Below, in pieces: positions 31,632 to 41,828 of a DNA stretch of 64,000 bases (position 1 is its first letter; each line of letters begins with the position of its first letter). Origin of the DNA: Dacryopinax spathularia (lineage: Eukaryota; Basidiomycota; Dacrymycetes; Dacrymycetales; Dacrymycetaceae); contig JBBPFI010000010.1 in assembly GCA_037974965.1 (NCBI GenBank), forward strand, positions 496,001 to 560,000. Reading direction: 5' to 3'. Below the pieces are notes generated by a model that saw only the letters and a program-made list of their open reading frames with translations, did not search any database and was not told the origin of the DNA. A program made the translations under genes and the position numbers.

Positions 31632-32510
31632 TCATCCAATAAGAGGGAGCGCAAAGCCGAGCACACAAGCCAACGCGATGCCCTTGATCGTCGGCGTCCC
31701 CAGCTTGATGCTGTCGGATGATGATGATGATGATGAGGATGAGGATGAGGATGATGGGCAGTCGCTAGAGACGTTCATGAGCTGGCTGACGCGCATAGGC
31801 GTAGGCGTCTCGGGCTGCAAAGGATTCCCGCCATTGAGGACAATAGCCACCATAGCGTCGCTCCCGGCATTGATGGTCCAGTTCAGCGGGAAGTACTGAT
31901 TCGCGAAGTTCGAGTCGTTTCCATGCGCGTTGTTCACGGAGGTGCGATAGCTCCGGCCGCCGGGGACGATCGTGTCGGCCGACACCGGGCCATATAGGTC
32001 GCCGCGGTAGGAAACGGTGGTCTGGTTGCAGGTGCTGGCCACCGTCGGCAGGTTCTCGAACGTGCCTAGCACGTCGGTCGAGTTGTAGCCTGGTCGTATT
32101 GTGAGGGGACAATTGCTGAGAGTCCCGTTGGCGATCGTGATTACGTCGGTCGTCCCGCCCGTTGCAAAGCCATCACTGTCGCTCCCGACAATAACCATGC
32201 GATACCCGGCGACGTCAGACCCGAATGGCCAGGGGACTCCGAATCCATTTCCCCCAGAGACATTGAGGAGCATGCTCTGTGCCCACGGGTATCCGATGTT
32301 CCATGCGGAGTAGTTGCTGGCGTTGGCAGAGCCGCTCGGCGGGAAGAGTATGAATTCGAATTCCAACTGGGAGGGGTTGGAAGTGAAGTTGAGATTAATG
32401 GGATTGCACTGAGCGATCTCTCCGAGGGTGGAGAAGTTCCAGGAGAGCGCTGCTGGCAGTGCGGCAGTTGCGAGCAAAAGCAAAAGCATCGAGCGACTTG
32501 GGCGAGTCAT
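31632..32510 (-). CDS. Array member 9: tail-less, GPI-like form
   Basis: Intronless, 292 residues. Signal peptide MTRPSRSMLLLLLATAALPAALS, then WNFSTLGEIAQCNPI. The glycine pair of the first motif is lost (NFTSNPSQLEF where others have TGGxPP). Hallmark VGSDSDGFATGGTTD; VSYRGDLYGPVS and DTIVPGGRSYR place it with members 6, 7 and 10. The stalk is a run of about 13 serines encoded by a GAT/GAG-type repeat on the plus strand (31716-31757). It ends IKGIALACVLGFALPLIG, stopping at the point where member 7 continues into its tail. A TTATAA element lies at 32559-32564. Confidence 0.85.
   Translation of the reverse strand: MTRPSRSMLLLLLATAALPAALSWNFSTLGEIAQCNPINLNFTSNPSQLEFEFILFPPSGSANASNYSAWNIGYPWAQSMLLNVSGGNGFGVPWPFGSDVAGYRMVIVGSDSDGFATGGTTDVITIANGTLSNCPLTIRPGYNSTDVLGTFENLPTVASTCNQTTVSYRGDLYGPVSADTIVPGGRSYRTSVNNAHGNDSNFANQYFPLNWTINAGSDAMVAIVLNGGNPLQPETPTPMRVSQLMNVSSDCPSSSSSSSSSSSSSDSIKLGTPTIKGIALACVLGFALPLIG
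31716..31757 (+). repeat. Trinucleotide repeat encoding a serine run
   Basis: GATGATGAT...GAGGATGAG on the plus strand, read as consecutive Ser codons in member 9 on the minus strand. Such repeats change length easily, so the stalk length may vary between strains. Confidence 0.85.
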
Positions 32511-33773
32511 TGGGATCGACGGGATTATGGCCCCTCAGTCCGTCAGTAGCAAGCAGGATTATAAGCATATCCCCGTACCGTATGGGACTTCTTCGTAAGG
32601 CAACATGTTCGAGCATCGCAGACATCGTCATATACAATGTGTTGATGATGCGCGTACTTGTGCACGGTGGGGCGCACTAGTCGTCCATTTCCGGTTATGG
32701 AAACGCTTGATGGTATGTCCCGGGTCCAGACAACTGGCACACGAAGCTTGTACACTCCGCGCATGGCGGATCTGACTGAATCAGTCATTGTTCTGATCTA
32801 TATCCCTGATATCCGATAGGGATCAGCATCGAACGATACGATGACATCGACAAGGCGTGGTGACTCACCTTATTTGGCCATGATGTTCCCCTTAGACTTG
32901 GCAGATCCGTCCGAGTTACTGACGGCACTTGGCTCCTTCCAATCCCCTATGCGTAGCCACTATCGCTATAGAGCGAACGTGCGCCTCTTTTTGCAAACAA
33001 GGGCGTTTTCGGTAGGCACGGGAAGCAAGATCCACGATGCGAGTCTATGGAGTACGCCCACTCTGGTAGTCCTCGTTCCAAAGATGGCATGAGTCGAGCA
33101 TTCAGACGATTCTCGTCGCGGGGCGATAAGCATCCTGTGCAACTCCAGTCGGTGAATGGCCCGCGGAATCCTTGCTTGCGACGTCACTCCGAGCTAGAAG
33201 ACCTCACCAAGATGAGAAACTCGAAGCGGAGATGGGCTTCAGATGTCTCTTCGCGCATATCGTCTCAGCTGGAGAGTGGAAGAGACAGCTCGTATCATCA
33301 ATGGATCAGCCGAGAAGGCCGTCCAAGCTGTTTTCCCGTTGTACCGGACGGGCAACGACCATGTGCGATCGTTCCGTGGAGCCGGGCTGCTCCTTTTACG
33401 ACAAATGGTTCGAGACCACAAGGCGTCCGACTGACAGAGAGAAGTTGCGCGATGTCAATGCTTCAGACAGTTCGGACAAGGATTACACTTAATAGAGCTT
33501 TGATGTTGGAACGACGGAAGGGGAAGACGATGAAGACATATGCGGAGGTGGGCAGAAATTGCAGAAGTCTCACGGAACCAACGTGGCAGCTCCGAGATGT
33601 GATGCGCATCTGTGATCCAAATCACCTCAGCACTGATCTACTAGAGATTTCTCTCCAGGCACCTTCGATAACAAGGTCACAGACGAGCATTCTGGATTAC
33701 GCCGACATCTTGATATACATACAGTACATGAAGCACGTGGAAGATTGAACATTCAAAGCTGTGATGGACAGAA
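32511..33773. other. 1.26 kb intergenic between members 9 and 10
   Basis: Largest gap inside the array. A 233-codon plus-strand frame (33047-33748) has no recognisable domain, signal peptide or family motif and is probably chance. The space would fit a lost array member, but no remnant is readable. Confidence 0.4.
32559..32564 (-). promoter_or_regulatory. TATA-like element of array member 9
   Basis: TTATAA in GCTTATAATCC on the minus strand, about 50 bp upstream of ATG 32510. Confidence 0.45.
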
Positions 33774-34613
33774 TCAACCGACGACGAGCAGCGCAGCGGC
33801 AATAAGACATCCCAACAGAACTCCGAGAGCTGTCGCCCGCGAGTTCAATACAGCTCCAGACGGCGTACAGTCATGAGTGACTGTCATGAGCGGGCTGACG
33901 AGGGTCGGTGTACTATTCAAGACATCGAGCACAATGCCAATCGCATCGCCCACATTCGCCTGGATCATCCAGTTGAGCGCGAAATACTGGTTAGCGTAGT
34001 TCGTGTCGTTCGCGTGAGAGTTATTTGCCGAGATTCGGTAGCTCTGTCCGCCGGGGACGATCGTATCGATCGAGATTGGGCCCATGAGGTCGCCCCGGTA
34101 GGTGATATACTGTTCGGCGCAATTGGTAGCGATTGGAAGATGATGGAACGCGCTCGAAACATCCGTCTCGTTCAGCCAGTCTGGCGGGAGTTTGCATATG
34201 GCCGTCCCAGAGGCGGCCTCCGCGATGGATAAGATGCTGCTCGTCCCACCCGTCCCGAAGCCCGTTGCGTCGCTGCCCACGACGACAAGGCTCGATCCGG
34301 TCGCATTTAGTCCGAAAGGCCAATCGAACGTCCTCGTGAGCATCGACCCTGTTCCTCCGGATGTATCATTCGCCGTATCGAACTCGAAGATGTGGACATA
34401 AGGGTATGCGCTGTGCCACCCCGAAGAGTTGTTGGATGTCCCCGTATTGTTCGGCGGGAACTGGATGACCTCAAAGGCCCATGGTGGAGTGCCGCCCGTG
34501 AAATTCACCGTTAATGGCTGGCATACTGTGGGATTACCAACCACGGAGAAATTCCAAGCGAGCGATGTTGGCAGGAGCGCGAGCGCGAAGCTAAGCCAGA
34601 GCGAAGTAGCCAT
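33774..34613 (-). CDS. Array member 10: tail-less, GPI-like form
   Basis: Intronless, 279 residues. Signal peptide MATSLWLSFALALLPTSLA, then WNFSVVGNPTVCQPL. Hallmark VGSDATGFGTGGTSS; ITYRGDLMGPISIDTIVPGG is shared almost word for word with member 7. It ends ATALGVLLGCLIAAALLVVG, and the stop falls where member 7 reads on into GVLYLVRRHN. Member 9 ends at the equivalent place. A strong TATA element (TATATAAA, minus strand) lies at 34657-34665, about 45 bp upstream. Confidence 0.86.
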   Translation of the reverse strand: MATSLWLSFALALLPTSLAWNFSVVGNPTVCQPLTVNFTGGTPPWAFEVIQFPPNNTGTSNNSSGWHSAYPYVHIFEFDTANDTSGGTGSMLTRTFDWPFGLNATGSSLVVVGSDATGFGTGGTSSILSIAEAASGTAICKLPPDWLNETDVSSAFHHLPIATNCAEQYITYRGDLMGPISIDTIVPGGQSYRISANNSHANDTNYANQYFALNWMIQANVGDAIGIVLDVLNSTPTLVSPLMTVTHDCTPSGAVLNSRATALGVLLGCLIAAALLVVG

Positions 34614-35606
34614 GATTGTAATGCCTGAGCGATTGCTTTGGCCAACGAGGCGAGCATTTATATATGCTGGACATCCGCAGAAGGAGAGCAGGACATCAGA
34701 ACTGCCGACCTTCTTGGCTTGGCACTGTGCAGCATACTGTATTGTTGAAGACGAAGGCTGTTGCTCAGTCTTATGCCGAAGTGGAGCGAACCATCAGCAC
34801 TGGGATCGGCGCCCAGCGCCGGCCAGCGCCGGCTCTTTTGCTTGTGCCGCTATTGCATTGGTAGCCAAAGGGACGGTGATGATACCCCACACCTCCGCAT
34901 TGCAAGCATCGGCTGAAGTGATTTCGGATAACGTGACGGAGAATGCCAAGACAAGATGGGTTGCCTTTTTTTTTGCAAGGTCGAAGAGAACGATGAAGTA
35001 ATGCCGACGGCTCGGGAGCAATCACCCGAGCTATTCTGTGAGTCATGCAGCGGATCGGCAAAGCCCACGACTTGACCAGCACAGACGACAGTAATACAGA
35101 TTTCCTCAGCAAGAATGAAGATTCCCACGAGCAGAGGTTCAAATAGAAATTGAAGGTCGCGTAGGCTGGATGTGCTCCGGCTCGTCTCCACAATGCCGGC
35201 TTACCCTCTTCTTCCCGAAGTGCGTCGCCTTCTCACGACTTGCTACATCTCGTACTTCTTTCTGCGCGAATGATGCAGGTCATTTACTATGGTGATCATT
35301 TCTGTACTGCCGAACGCTGCCAGCCGCGCGGAGTTGCGTCGGTCCTGCGATGCTCCTTGGCGTCGGTGCGGCCTCCGCCAAGCTGTTGTCGGCCGTCGGC
35401 ACTGGTCAAAGCCGTCGTTGCAAGCCTTATAGCATTCCAATGCGTACAGAGACAGTAGCGAGCTACTGTATCCTCTAGCAGAACCATTATAGAGTCGTGA
35501 ATGTCCCTCGTGAAGACCGAAACCCTCCCAAGATCGTGAACTGATATACAAGAAACCCAACCAAGAGATAGAACGTACACCACCTTCCATCCATCCCTTA
35601 CATCCC
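34614..35606. other. Intergenic between members 10 and 11
   Basis: About 1 kb. A minus frame around 34794-35021 contains a hydrophobic stretch resembling a secretion signal (LVLAFSVTLSEITSADA), but it lacks a suitable start, so it is not called. No array remnant. Confidence 0.4.
34657..34665 (-). promoter_or_regulatory. TATA box of array member 10
   Basis: ATATATAAA on the minus strand, about 45 bp upstream of ATG 34613. Confidence 0.6.
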
Positions 35607-36716
35607 CTAGTCCCTCGGCTCGATCGTAGTCATCCGCCTGTCCATCCTTTCCCAGATCTTATCCTCCGCCCCGGAGCTACTAGCATCCCGAGCGGCAGCA
35701 GCCTCGGCCGCTGCTTCCTCTGGGTCGTCCCTGTACCGCTCGCCTTCTGGCCATGTCTCCCTCGCCAGGCGTTCGGGCTTCGTAGCGGCGTATGCTGTGA
35801 GGCCAATCGTCTGCCGCCGTTGCAAGAGCTTGCGCCGGTTGTATTGCCGGATGGCGAACATGATCGCTGCTGCTGCTATAAGGGCAGCAGCTAGTCCACC
35901 AACCACGCCTCCAGCGATGGCGCCTGACTTGCTCTTCCCGCTCGAACCGCCAGTGGTGTCCGAGTTCGAGCCCGAGCCGGACGATGGAGTGCTTCCCCCG
36001 GAAAGGCAGGTGTCGTTCCCCGCTTGGACGGAGAGGAGCGAGCTGGTGAAAAGCGGTCCTGTGGCGTCCGAGACTTGGAAAGCGACGTTTGTCCCCTGCG
36101 TCAAATTCATCGGCCAAGCATGCAGCACACCATATCGGTTGTTGCTGTCTGGCGTGGTTGGGTACTGCGTGGCGCCAGTGGTGGTGACGAACGAGTTGCC
36201 GCCTGGGACGACCACGTCGATCTTCACAGGGAGGACGACGCCGTAGAACACCGCCGTCATCGTGCCGCATTGCTGGACAGGCTCGGTCCATACGGGTACG
36301 AGGTTGAGGTAGGTTGTATTAGACGCCTTGGAGATCAGGCACGCAGTATCGTTACTCGTGCTCTCGGCGATCGTGTACAACTGGGACGTCCCACCCGATG
36401 CGAACCCAGTAGCATCACTCCCGACCACGACGACCTGGTCTCCCGCGGGCCAAGGGAGGATAAAGTCCGCCTCTTCGCCCTTCGGGTCGCCGAATGGGAT
36501 GGTTACGTTCCACAGTGAGCCGTTGCCCCAGGATGAAAAGGGCAGGTCGACGCCGGCGAGCTTGTAGAATGTGAACTCGTACGGCGCTGTGCCTTGCTCG
36601 GTGATGTTGATGTTGAGCGAGCCGCACTGGGTGGGGAAGGTCTGGATGTCGTATGCCCAGCCCAGCGCAGGGGTGGCCCATTGCCCAACGGCGGCGAGCA
36701 GCACCAGGGGGAGCAT
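35607..36716 (-). CDS. Array member 11: receptor-like membrane protein, long tail
   Basis: Intronless, 369 residues from ATG 36716. An in-frame ATG at 36794 exists, but the TATAAA at 36803-36808 is only about 10 bp from it, so the downstream start, which also opens the signal peptide MLPLVLLAAVGQWATPALG, is preferred. Half 1 begins WAYDIQTFPTQCGSL and ends VGSDATGFASGGTSQ. Half 2 contains QQCGTMTAVF, VVPGGNSF and ATGPLFTSSLLSV. The helix (about 264-289) is Gly/Ala-rich. The roughly 80-residue tail RQYNRRKLLQRRQTIGLTAY... has GERYRDDPEEAAAEAAAA and then a charged end (MDRRMTTIEPRD), the longest tail in the array. Confidence 0.86.
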   Translation of the reverse strand: MLPLVLLAAVGQWATPALGWAYDIQTFPTQCGSLNINITEQGTAPYEFTFYKLAGVDLPFSSWGNGSLWNVTIPFGDPKGEEADFILPWPAGDQVVVVGSDATGFASGGTSQLYTIAESTSNDTACLISKASNTTYLNLVPVWTEPVQQCGTMTAVFYGVVLPVKIDVVVPGGNSFVTTTGATQYPTTPDSNNRYGVLHAWPMNLTQGTNVAFQVSDATGPLFTSSLLSVQAGNDTCLSGGSTPSSGSGSNSDTTGGSSGKSKSGAIAGGVVGGLAAALIAAAAIMFAIRQYNRRKLLQRRQTIGLTAYAATKPERLARETWPEGERYRDDPEEAAAEAAAARDASSSGAEDKIWERMDRRMTTIEPRD

Positions 36717-37750
36717 GACGGGGACGAGCGGCGTGCAGGACGGTCGGCGGGAAAGTGAACCGGGCTCAGGGGCAAGGAGGCTGAGAACGGTCACGACGAC
36801 GATTTATACTGGGCCTGCTCGCCACCGCCCAAAGGCCGCCATCTGCTCGACGTCGTCAGCCCGCCGCGGAACCGCTAATCTCCGGCTGAAACGGAGGGGC
36901 TGCAACAATACATTTCGCACAGAACGGGACGAGAAATGGATGGAATCGGTTGCGGCGGTTTGGACGTCTGAATGGAAGGCGGGAAGCGGAAGGAAGGTCC
37001 TGGGCCCGGCAGAAGTTGGCCGGTCGGGATGCAAATGCGGTGACGTCGTCGGTCCTATGTTTGGGCGCATGTGCCTGATATCCTTGCTGGCAGTTCACGG
37101 TTCTCGGGATTGCGGGCAATTGGCGTTATCAACACCTCGCTGATAATGTTATTGTTAAGGGCTGACAAGCATTGTTCAGCTGATCAATGCTTTTGTAAGC
37201 CCTCCCGGCCAGAAGACAATCAACGAGGTGATCGGCTCTTTGCCCGATCGTCACCGGAGGCGGGGAAATGCCTCCGCGATTTATCGGGAAGAGCGCCGCG
37301 AAGACCATCGCACCTCCGAACAGAGCTTTGTCTCGAATCGACCGTAAGACAAGGTGAAATCTCACCGAAAGCAAGAAACAAAAGCAAATGACCGGAATCC
37401 TATCGAAAGATCGAAAGCTTGCTCATATACTGGTTTATGTTTCTCTCGAGTCGACGTCATGCGAAACCCAAGCAGAGGAAACGCCTGCTAGCGCTCCCCG
37501 CGTAACCCAAAGCGGTACAGCGCCTCCCAAAACGGGACAAGAGCTTCATGTCTCGTAGCCGCCCAACACACTGGCGATCTTCCACCAAAGAAGGTCAGTT
37601 CGATTTTGCCTGCCCGGGCGCGGTACCGTCTCAGCTCGCCAAAACCTGTCTTGCTAGGCATGGATCGGGCCGCCCTCCTCTTAAGCCCTAGGAGGACGAC
37701 CTATGCTCTCTTCCTAGACGGCCACTTGATTGCTGGAGAGCACGACCACG
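36717..37750. other. Intergenic right of the array
   Basis: About 1 kb with the member 11 promoter and the leader of the next gene. No supported gene. Confidence 0.45.
36803..36808 (-). promoter_or_regulatory. TATA box of array member 11
   Basis: TATAAA on the minus strand, 87 bp upstream of ATG 36716 and about 10 bp from the alternative ATG 36794; it therefore favours the downstream start. Confidence 0.6.
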
Positions 37751-40228
37751 ATGTCCCGCATCTCGAACGAGCGGACGTACGCACCTCCACCTCCGTCGCT
37801 CACGCCTGAGCAGACGTCGCCGTATAGCTCACTGCCGAGTCCACCGCAAACGCCCGGGTCCAGGCCTGGAGCCAGGAAAGGGTCGTTCTCATTTGGCAGC
37901 CCGTTTTCTCTCCTTTCTCACAAGGGAAGGAAGTATGGAGAACTTACGATTGCCGAGGGCGTCGAGGATGAGAGTGGAGCAAGGAGGAAGCGGTTGCCTT
38001 CTGGGTGAGTTCGCTGCAAAAGGCACATATATGCGCTTGCTAAAGGACAACTCGGTAGGGGCATCGTCTTGATCAAGGGACCGTTTCCGGCAACTGACTA
38101 CCTACCCTTTTCGCCGCCGAGGGACGAAGATGTCCCTTCTCTTCCTCCTCTACCTCCAAACCTTGCTCAGCTCAAGGCCGCCACCATGCAAAAGCTATCT
38201 TCGGGTCAGCATCGCCGTTCTCTCTCAGGGTTTCGTACATCCCCACCTGCGGCAAGCGTGGCGCTGGACGCTGAACTGCCTTCGGAGCTCCTGATGAGCA
38301 AGTCTCTACCAGAAGAAGGATCCTTCCTAGATGCTGCACCGCTCGAGCTCGCCCCACTTCAGTTGCCGCTCCCAAAGTCTGGCCGTGCTCGTTCTGGATC
38401 CCTCGCTCCTCCGATTATGCCCGCCGCATCCCAAATGTATGCGCCTCGGGGAAGCATGGGTGGTCGCAGGCCTTCAATCAGCGCTGCTTCTCCACCTCCT
38501 CGTCCGCCTCCGCCCCCTCCGCACCTTGGTCTCGGTGCGCTTTCGCGGTTGAAGGGCTTTCCGCGTCCGGTGTCGAAGAGCAGCCCTAACACTCCGATGA
38601 ACGAGATACCGGATCCGTTTGCCTCGGCATCACTCGCTCAAGCGTTGGCCAATGCGCCCAAGACCGTGCCAAAAGGGCCGGCACTGCGAGCGGTCGAGAG
38701 GGCCGATGCAAGGCTGTCGCTCAGTAGCGAAAGCCCGCGTCCAAGTGCGGACGGAGCGATGAACTTGAGTGCCGCTGCCCTGGCTGCGGACTGTCCATTG
38801 GGCAGGCTGCCAAGTATGATATTCAAAGAAACACCGCCGTTGCGTGTTTCTGCCAAGTCGTCGCCTGAGGAAAAGGCTGCCCTCGCCCTTCCTGCGAAGA
38901 TAGAGGCCGAAAGGAAAGAGCTGACGACTTCGAGGAGCGCCATGTTCGGAACGAAGCCGGTGCTGAAGCCGAAGATAAACGAGTCTGATCGTCCGAGTAC
39001 CTCTCCGACTGTCAGCCAGGCGGCGCCTCTGTCCGAGAAGGAGAAGAAGATCCGCTCTGTCTTGGGCTTGACATTCCCCCAGCCTCCTACGCCGCTCCTA
39101 GCGTTCGCCACCGCGAACGCTGCTGGCGTTCCAGAGCAGCAGAAAGGAAGCAAGAAGGGCAAAGACCTGAACGAAGACTCTCCCATTATCGTCCCCGACA
39201 TGCCAAAGACTCCGCCTATGCAACAAGGTGGCCCTGCGAGCCCTCGTACGTCCCCAGAACGCACCGTCAAAGCCAAAAGAAGTATGGTCATCACCCGCTC
39301 GGACTCTTGGAAGTTCCACAAACGCAAGCGAAGCCAGAGTATTGCAGGTTCGCCCACAACCAGCTGGACTGGGAGTGCAGATACGCCGCCAATGCCTCCT
39401 TTGCCCAGCGGCTCGCCGCAGAAAGAGAGGACTGAAAGGCCTTGGGAGGCACAGACACCGCTTTCTCCCTCCCTTACGCCGAGAGAGTACGCCCTTGCGC
39501 ACGCGCAGGCACATAACCAGGCTCAGGCGCACGCTATGCGTACCTTGAGCAATGCGACGCCCGTCAACAGTCCCGTAGGCAAGCCCTCCAGCCCATCTAA
39601 ACGCATGGGCGAGCTGGAAGAAGAGAACAAGCTCCTGCGTGAAGCGCTCAAGGCACATCGAGAGAAACTGCATATCGCTCTGCGCCAAAGCACTGATCGC
39701 GGTTCTCGGCCTATGACTCCTCCTTCTGCAAATTCTCAGCTGCAGCAACCGGCGCATATAGTTGAAGGACCGCCACCTGTGCCTCTTCCTCCGACGCCGG
39801 CTTCTCCGCCGAACTTACTGTTGGCTGTTCCCGCGAGTCCGAGCAGGCACGCAGAGCACTCGTATCCCGGTATGCGGTCGATCGGATCGAGCGGGTCTAT
39901 CGCTTCCATGGCGACTGGAACGTCGTCCACTTCGTCGTCTTTCGCTAATTCGAGGGCAGAGACGCCGCTCTCGCCTACCTCGCGCAGAGAGACCGGGACG
40001 CTGTTTGCCGAAATCGCCAACCTTCAAACTCAGCTCGCCCAGGCGCAAGGCGAAATCGAGGTGTACAAGCTCCTCACTACGACCCCGCAGGGAGCCGTCT
40101 CGCCCGGCGATAACCTCAAGAAAGCGATGAAGAAATGCCGAAGCGAGCCCATGCTTGCGGGCATTGGGCTTGGCATTGACGGTGTTGGTGATGACGTCGC
40201 TGACGAAGACTCGGACATGCAGGAATGA
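37751..40228 (+). CDS. Pro/Ser-rich protein with coiled coils, unknown
   Basis: Function not recognised. It has 807 residues in two exons, 37751-38004 and 38059-40228, joined in frame at PSG|G. Most of the protein is disordered and rich in Pro and Ser, with many SP/TP dipeptides (SPPRDED, TPPMQQ, TPLSPS), so it is a likely target of proline-directed kinases. A short poly-Pro run lies near residue 230 (PPRPPPPPPH). Two heptad-like stretches near the C-terminus (MGELEEENKLLREALKAHRE; LFAEIANLQTQLAQAQGEI) predict coiled coils. No signal peptide or membrane helix. A scaffold or cell-polarity role would fit such a composition but is inference. Confidence 0.75.
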
Positions 40229-40788
40229 ACATTGGAATGGTTTGTGGTGCCCGTTGTGTAAGCTGTGTTGTATGACCTCTGGATTTCCGCTTCTCCATAC
40301 TCTCGGCGTTTTTTCATTCTCGTTCTGTTCAAACCCTTCCCCTTATGTTTCGCTTCTCCGTATTTCGTGCGAGCCCTAATTGCCTGTACCCTGCGCGTCG
40401 GTCGTCGTCGTCGTAGCGGCGCCGTAAACGCCGCTCCCAAGTTGTTTCTCATGGACCTACTCACAAAATGCATACTGTTCACACAACACACCTCGTCGTA
40501 TCTGCCATCGGCTGCTTGATAAGGTAACGAGATCGATATTGCCACATTCGAGAACAAAGTGAGGGAGAGCGCGGCTGCCCAGACCTATTGCGCAACCGCG
40601 TCGGACGATGGTTACTCCGCCGGCACACGCCCTCTCTCTCTACCGGAGACCTCCCTCGACAGGTCGGGTCAGGTCAGGGACAGCATGCCAGCGCTCTCTC
40701 TGCGGGTATATAACGACAGACATGGATGACCATGCCGCTCTCTCATCAGATCAGTATCGGATATCCACCACCATACCGCTGAAGAGAC
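40229..40788. other. Intergenic with TATA box
   Basis: 560 bp; TATATAA at 40707-40713 lies 82 bp before the first NmrA-like start. No gene is supported. Confidence 0.5.
40707..40713 (+). promoter_or_regulatory. TATA box of NmrA-like copy 1
   Basis: TATATAA 82 bp upstream of the ATG at 40789. Confidence 0.6.
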
Positions 40789-41828
40789 ATGGCTGCCTAT
40801 AAGACATTCGCGATCGCCGGAGCGGGCAACGTAGGGAAATACGTCCTCGAAGGGCTCGCTGCAGCCCAAAAGGAGGGGAAGATCGACTCTGTCGTTGTCC
40901 TCACCCGTTCTGTAAGCCCCCTCTCGTCCCCTCATCTCACTCGTACATGTTCTGATCGGAGTTGCGCTAGGCATCAAGCAACCCGGACGCCGATCGCCTA
41001 GGCGCCAAATCCGTCCATGTCGACTACTCCGACAAGTCCTCCCTCACTTCCGCGCTCAAAGGTGTAGACGTAGTCGTCTCGACCGTCGGCTCGTTCGGAC
41101 TCGGCGTCCAGCCCACCCTGGCAGAAGCCGCAAAGGAAGCGGGGGTGAAGCTCTTCGTTCCGGCGGAGTATGGGGCGCCGGCGATCGATATGGGCGGTGG
41201 GAAGAGCGCGCTCAGGAGGAAATTGAGCGAGTTGGGACTGCCGTTTGTGATTTTCTTTGTGGGGGTGTTTATGCATACGTTCTTTAGCGAGTGCGTCTCT
41301 CTGTCTCTCTGGTTTTGGAGGAGGGAGTGCTAATGTCTTGTTTGTGGTCTACAGCCGGCTGGCGGATTTGGCAGGCGGCAAGGTCACTATTGGTGGGAGT
41401 GGGGATAACCCGATCACTATCACCGCTGTGAAAGACATCGGCTCCTATATCGCCCACGCGCTCGTCAGCCTCCCCAAAGAGAAGCTCGAGAACCAGACAA
41501 TCCTAATCGAAGGCGACCGGATCGTACGTCCCCCTCTCTGCCCTCTCTTCCCACTTATTCTGACGCTCACGGAACGCAGGAAATCAAGAAGCTCATCGCG
41601 GAATACGAGCAGCGCACGGGCAAGAAAGTCCAGATTAGCTATAGGGACGTTGAGGATCTTAAGGCTGCGGCTGCTGCGAACCCGTACGATTTTGTGAGCC
41701 TGTTCTGGCTGGCGGTCGAGGAGGGCAAAGGCGTGATTGGGAGCCCGGACGAGGTGAATCTGTATGCTCCGCCGGGGTGGAATCCTACCAAGTCGCTGGA
41801 TTTCGTTTTGAGCGGCGGGTCTGCTTAA
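40789..41828 (+). CDS. NmrA-like / isoflavone-reductase-like protein, copy 1
   Basis: Predicted NAD(P)-binding protein of the atypical SDR group (NmrA / isoflavone reductase type), 286 residues. Exons are 40789-40911, 40971-41290, 41355-41523 and 41580-41828. The N-terminal Rossmann motif is GAGNVGKYVLEGL, followed by VVVLTRS and, after intron 1, a VDYSDKSSL strand-helix. VVVSTVG and VKLFVPAEYG are characteristic of the family. Late blocks: GGKVTIGGSGDNPIT, DIGSYIAHAL, EIKKLIAEYE. Such proteins act either as small-molecule reductases or as redox-sensing regulators; the substrate is not known. It is a tandem paralog of copy 2, with introns at the same four-exon positions. Confidence 0.88.

Noticed and set aside
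33047-33748. 233-codon plus-strand frame between array members 9 and 10
   Set aside because: No domain, signal peptide, splice context or array motif; composition looks like chance open sequence.
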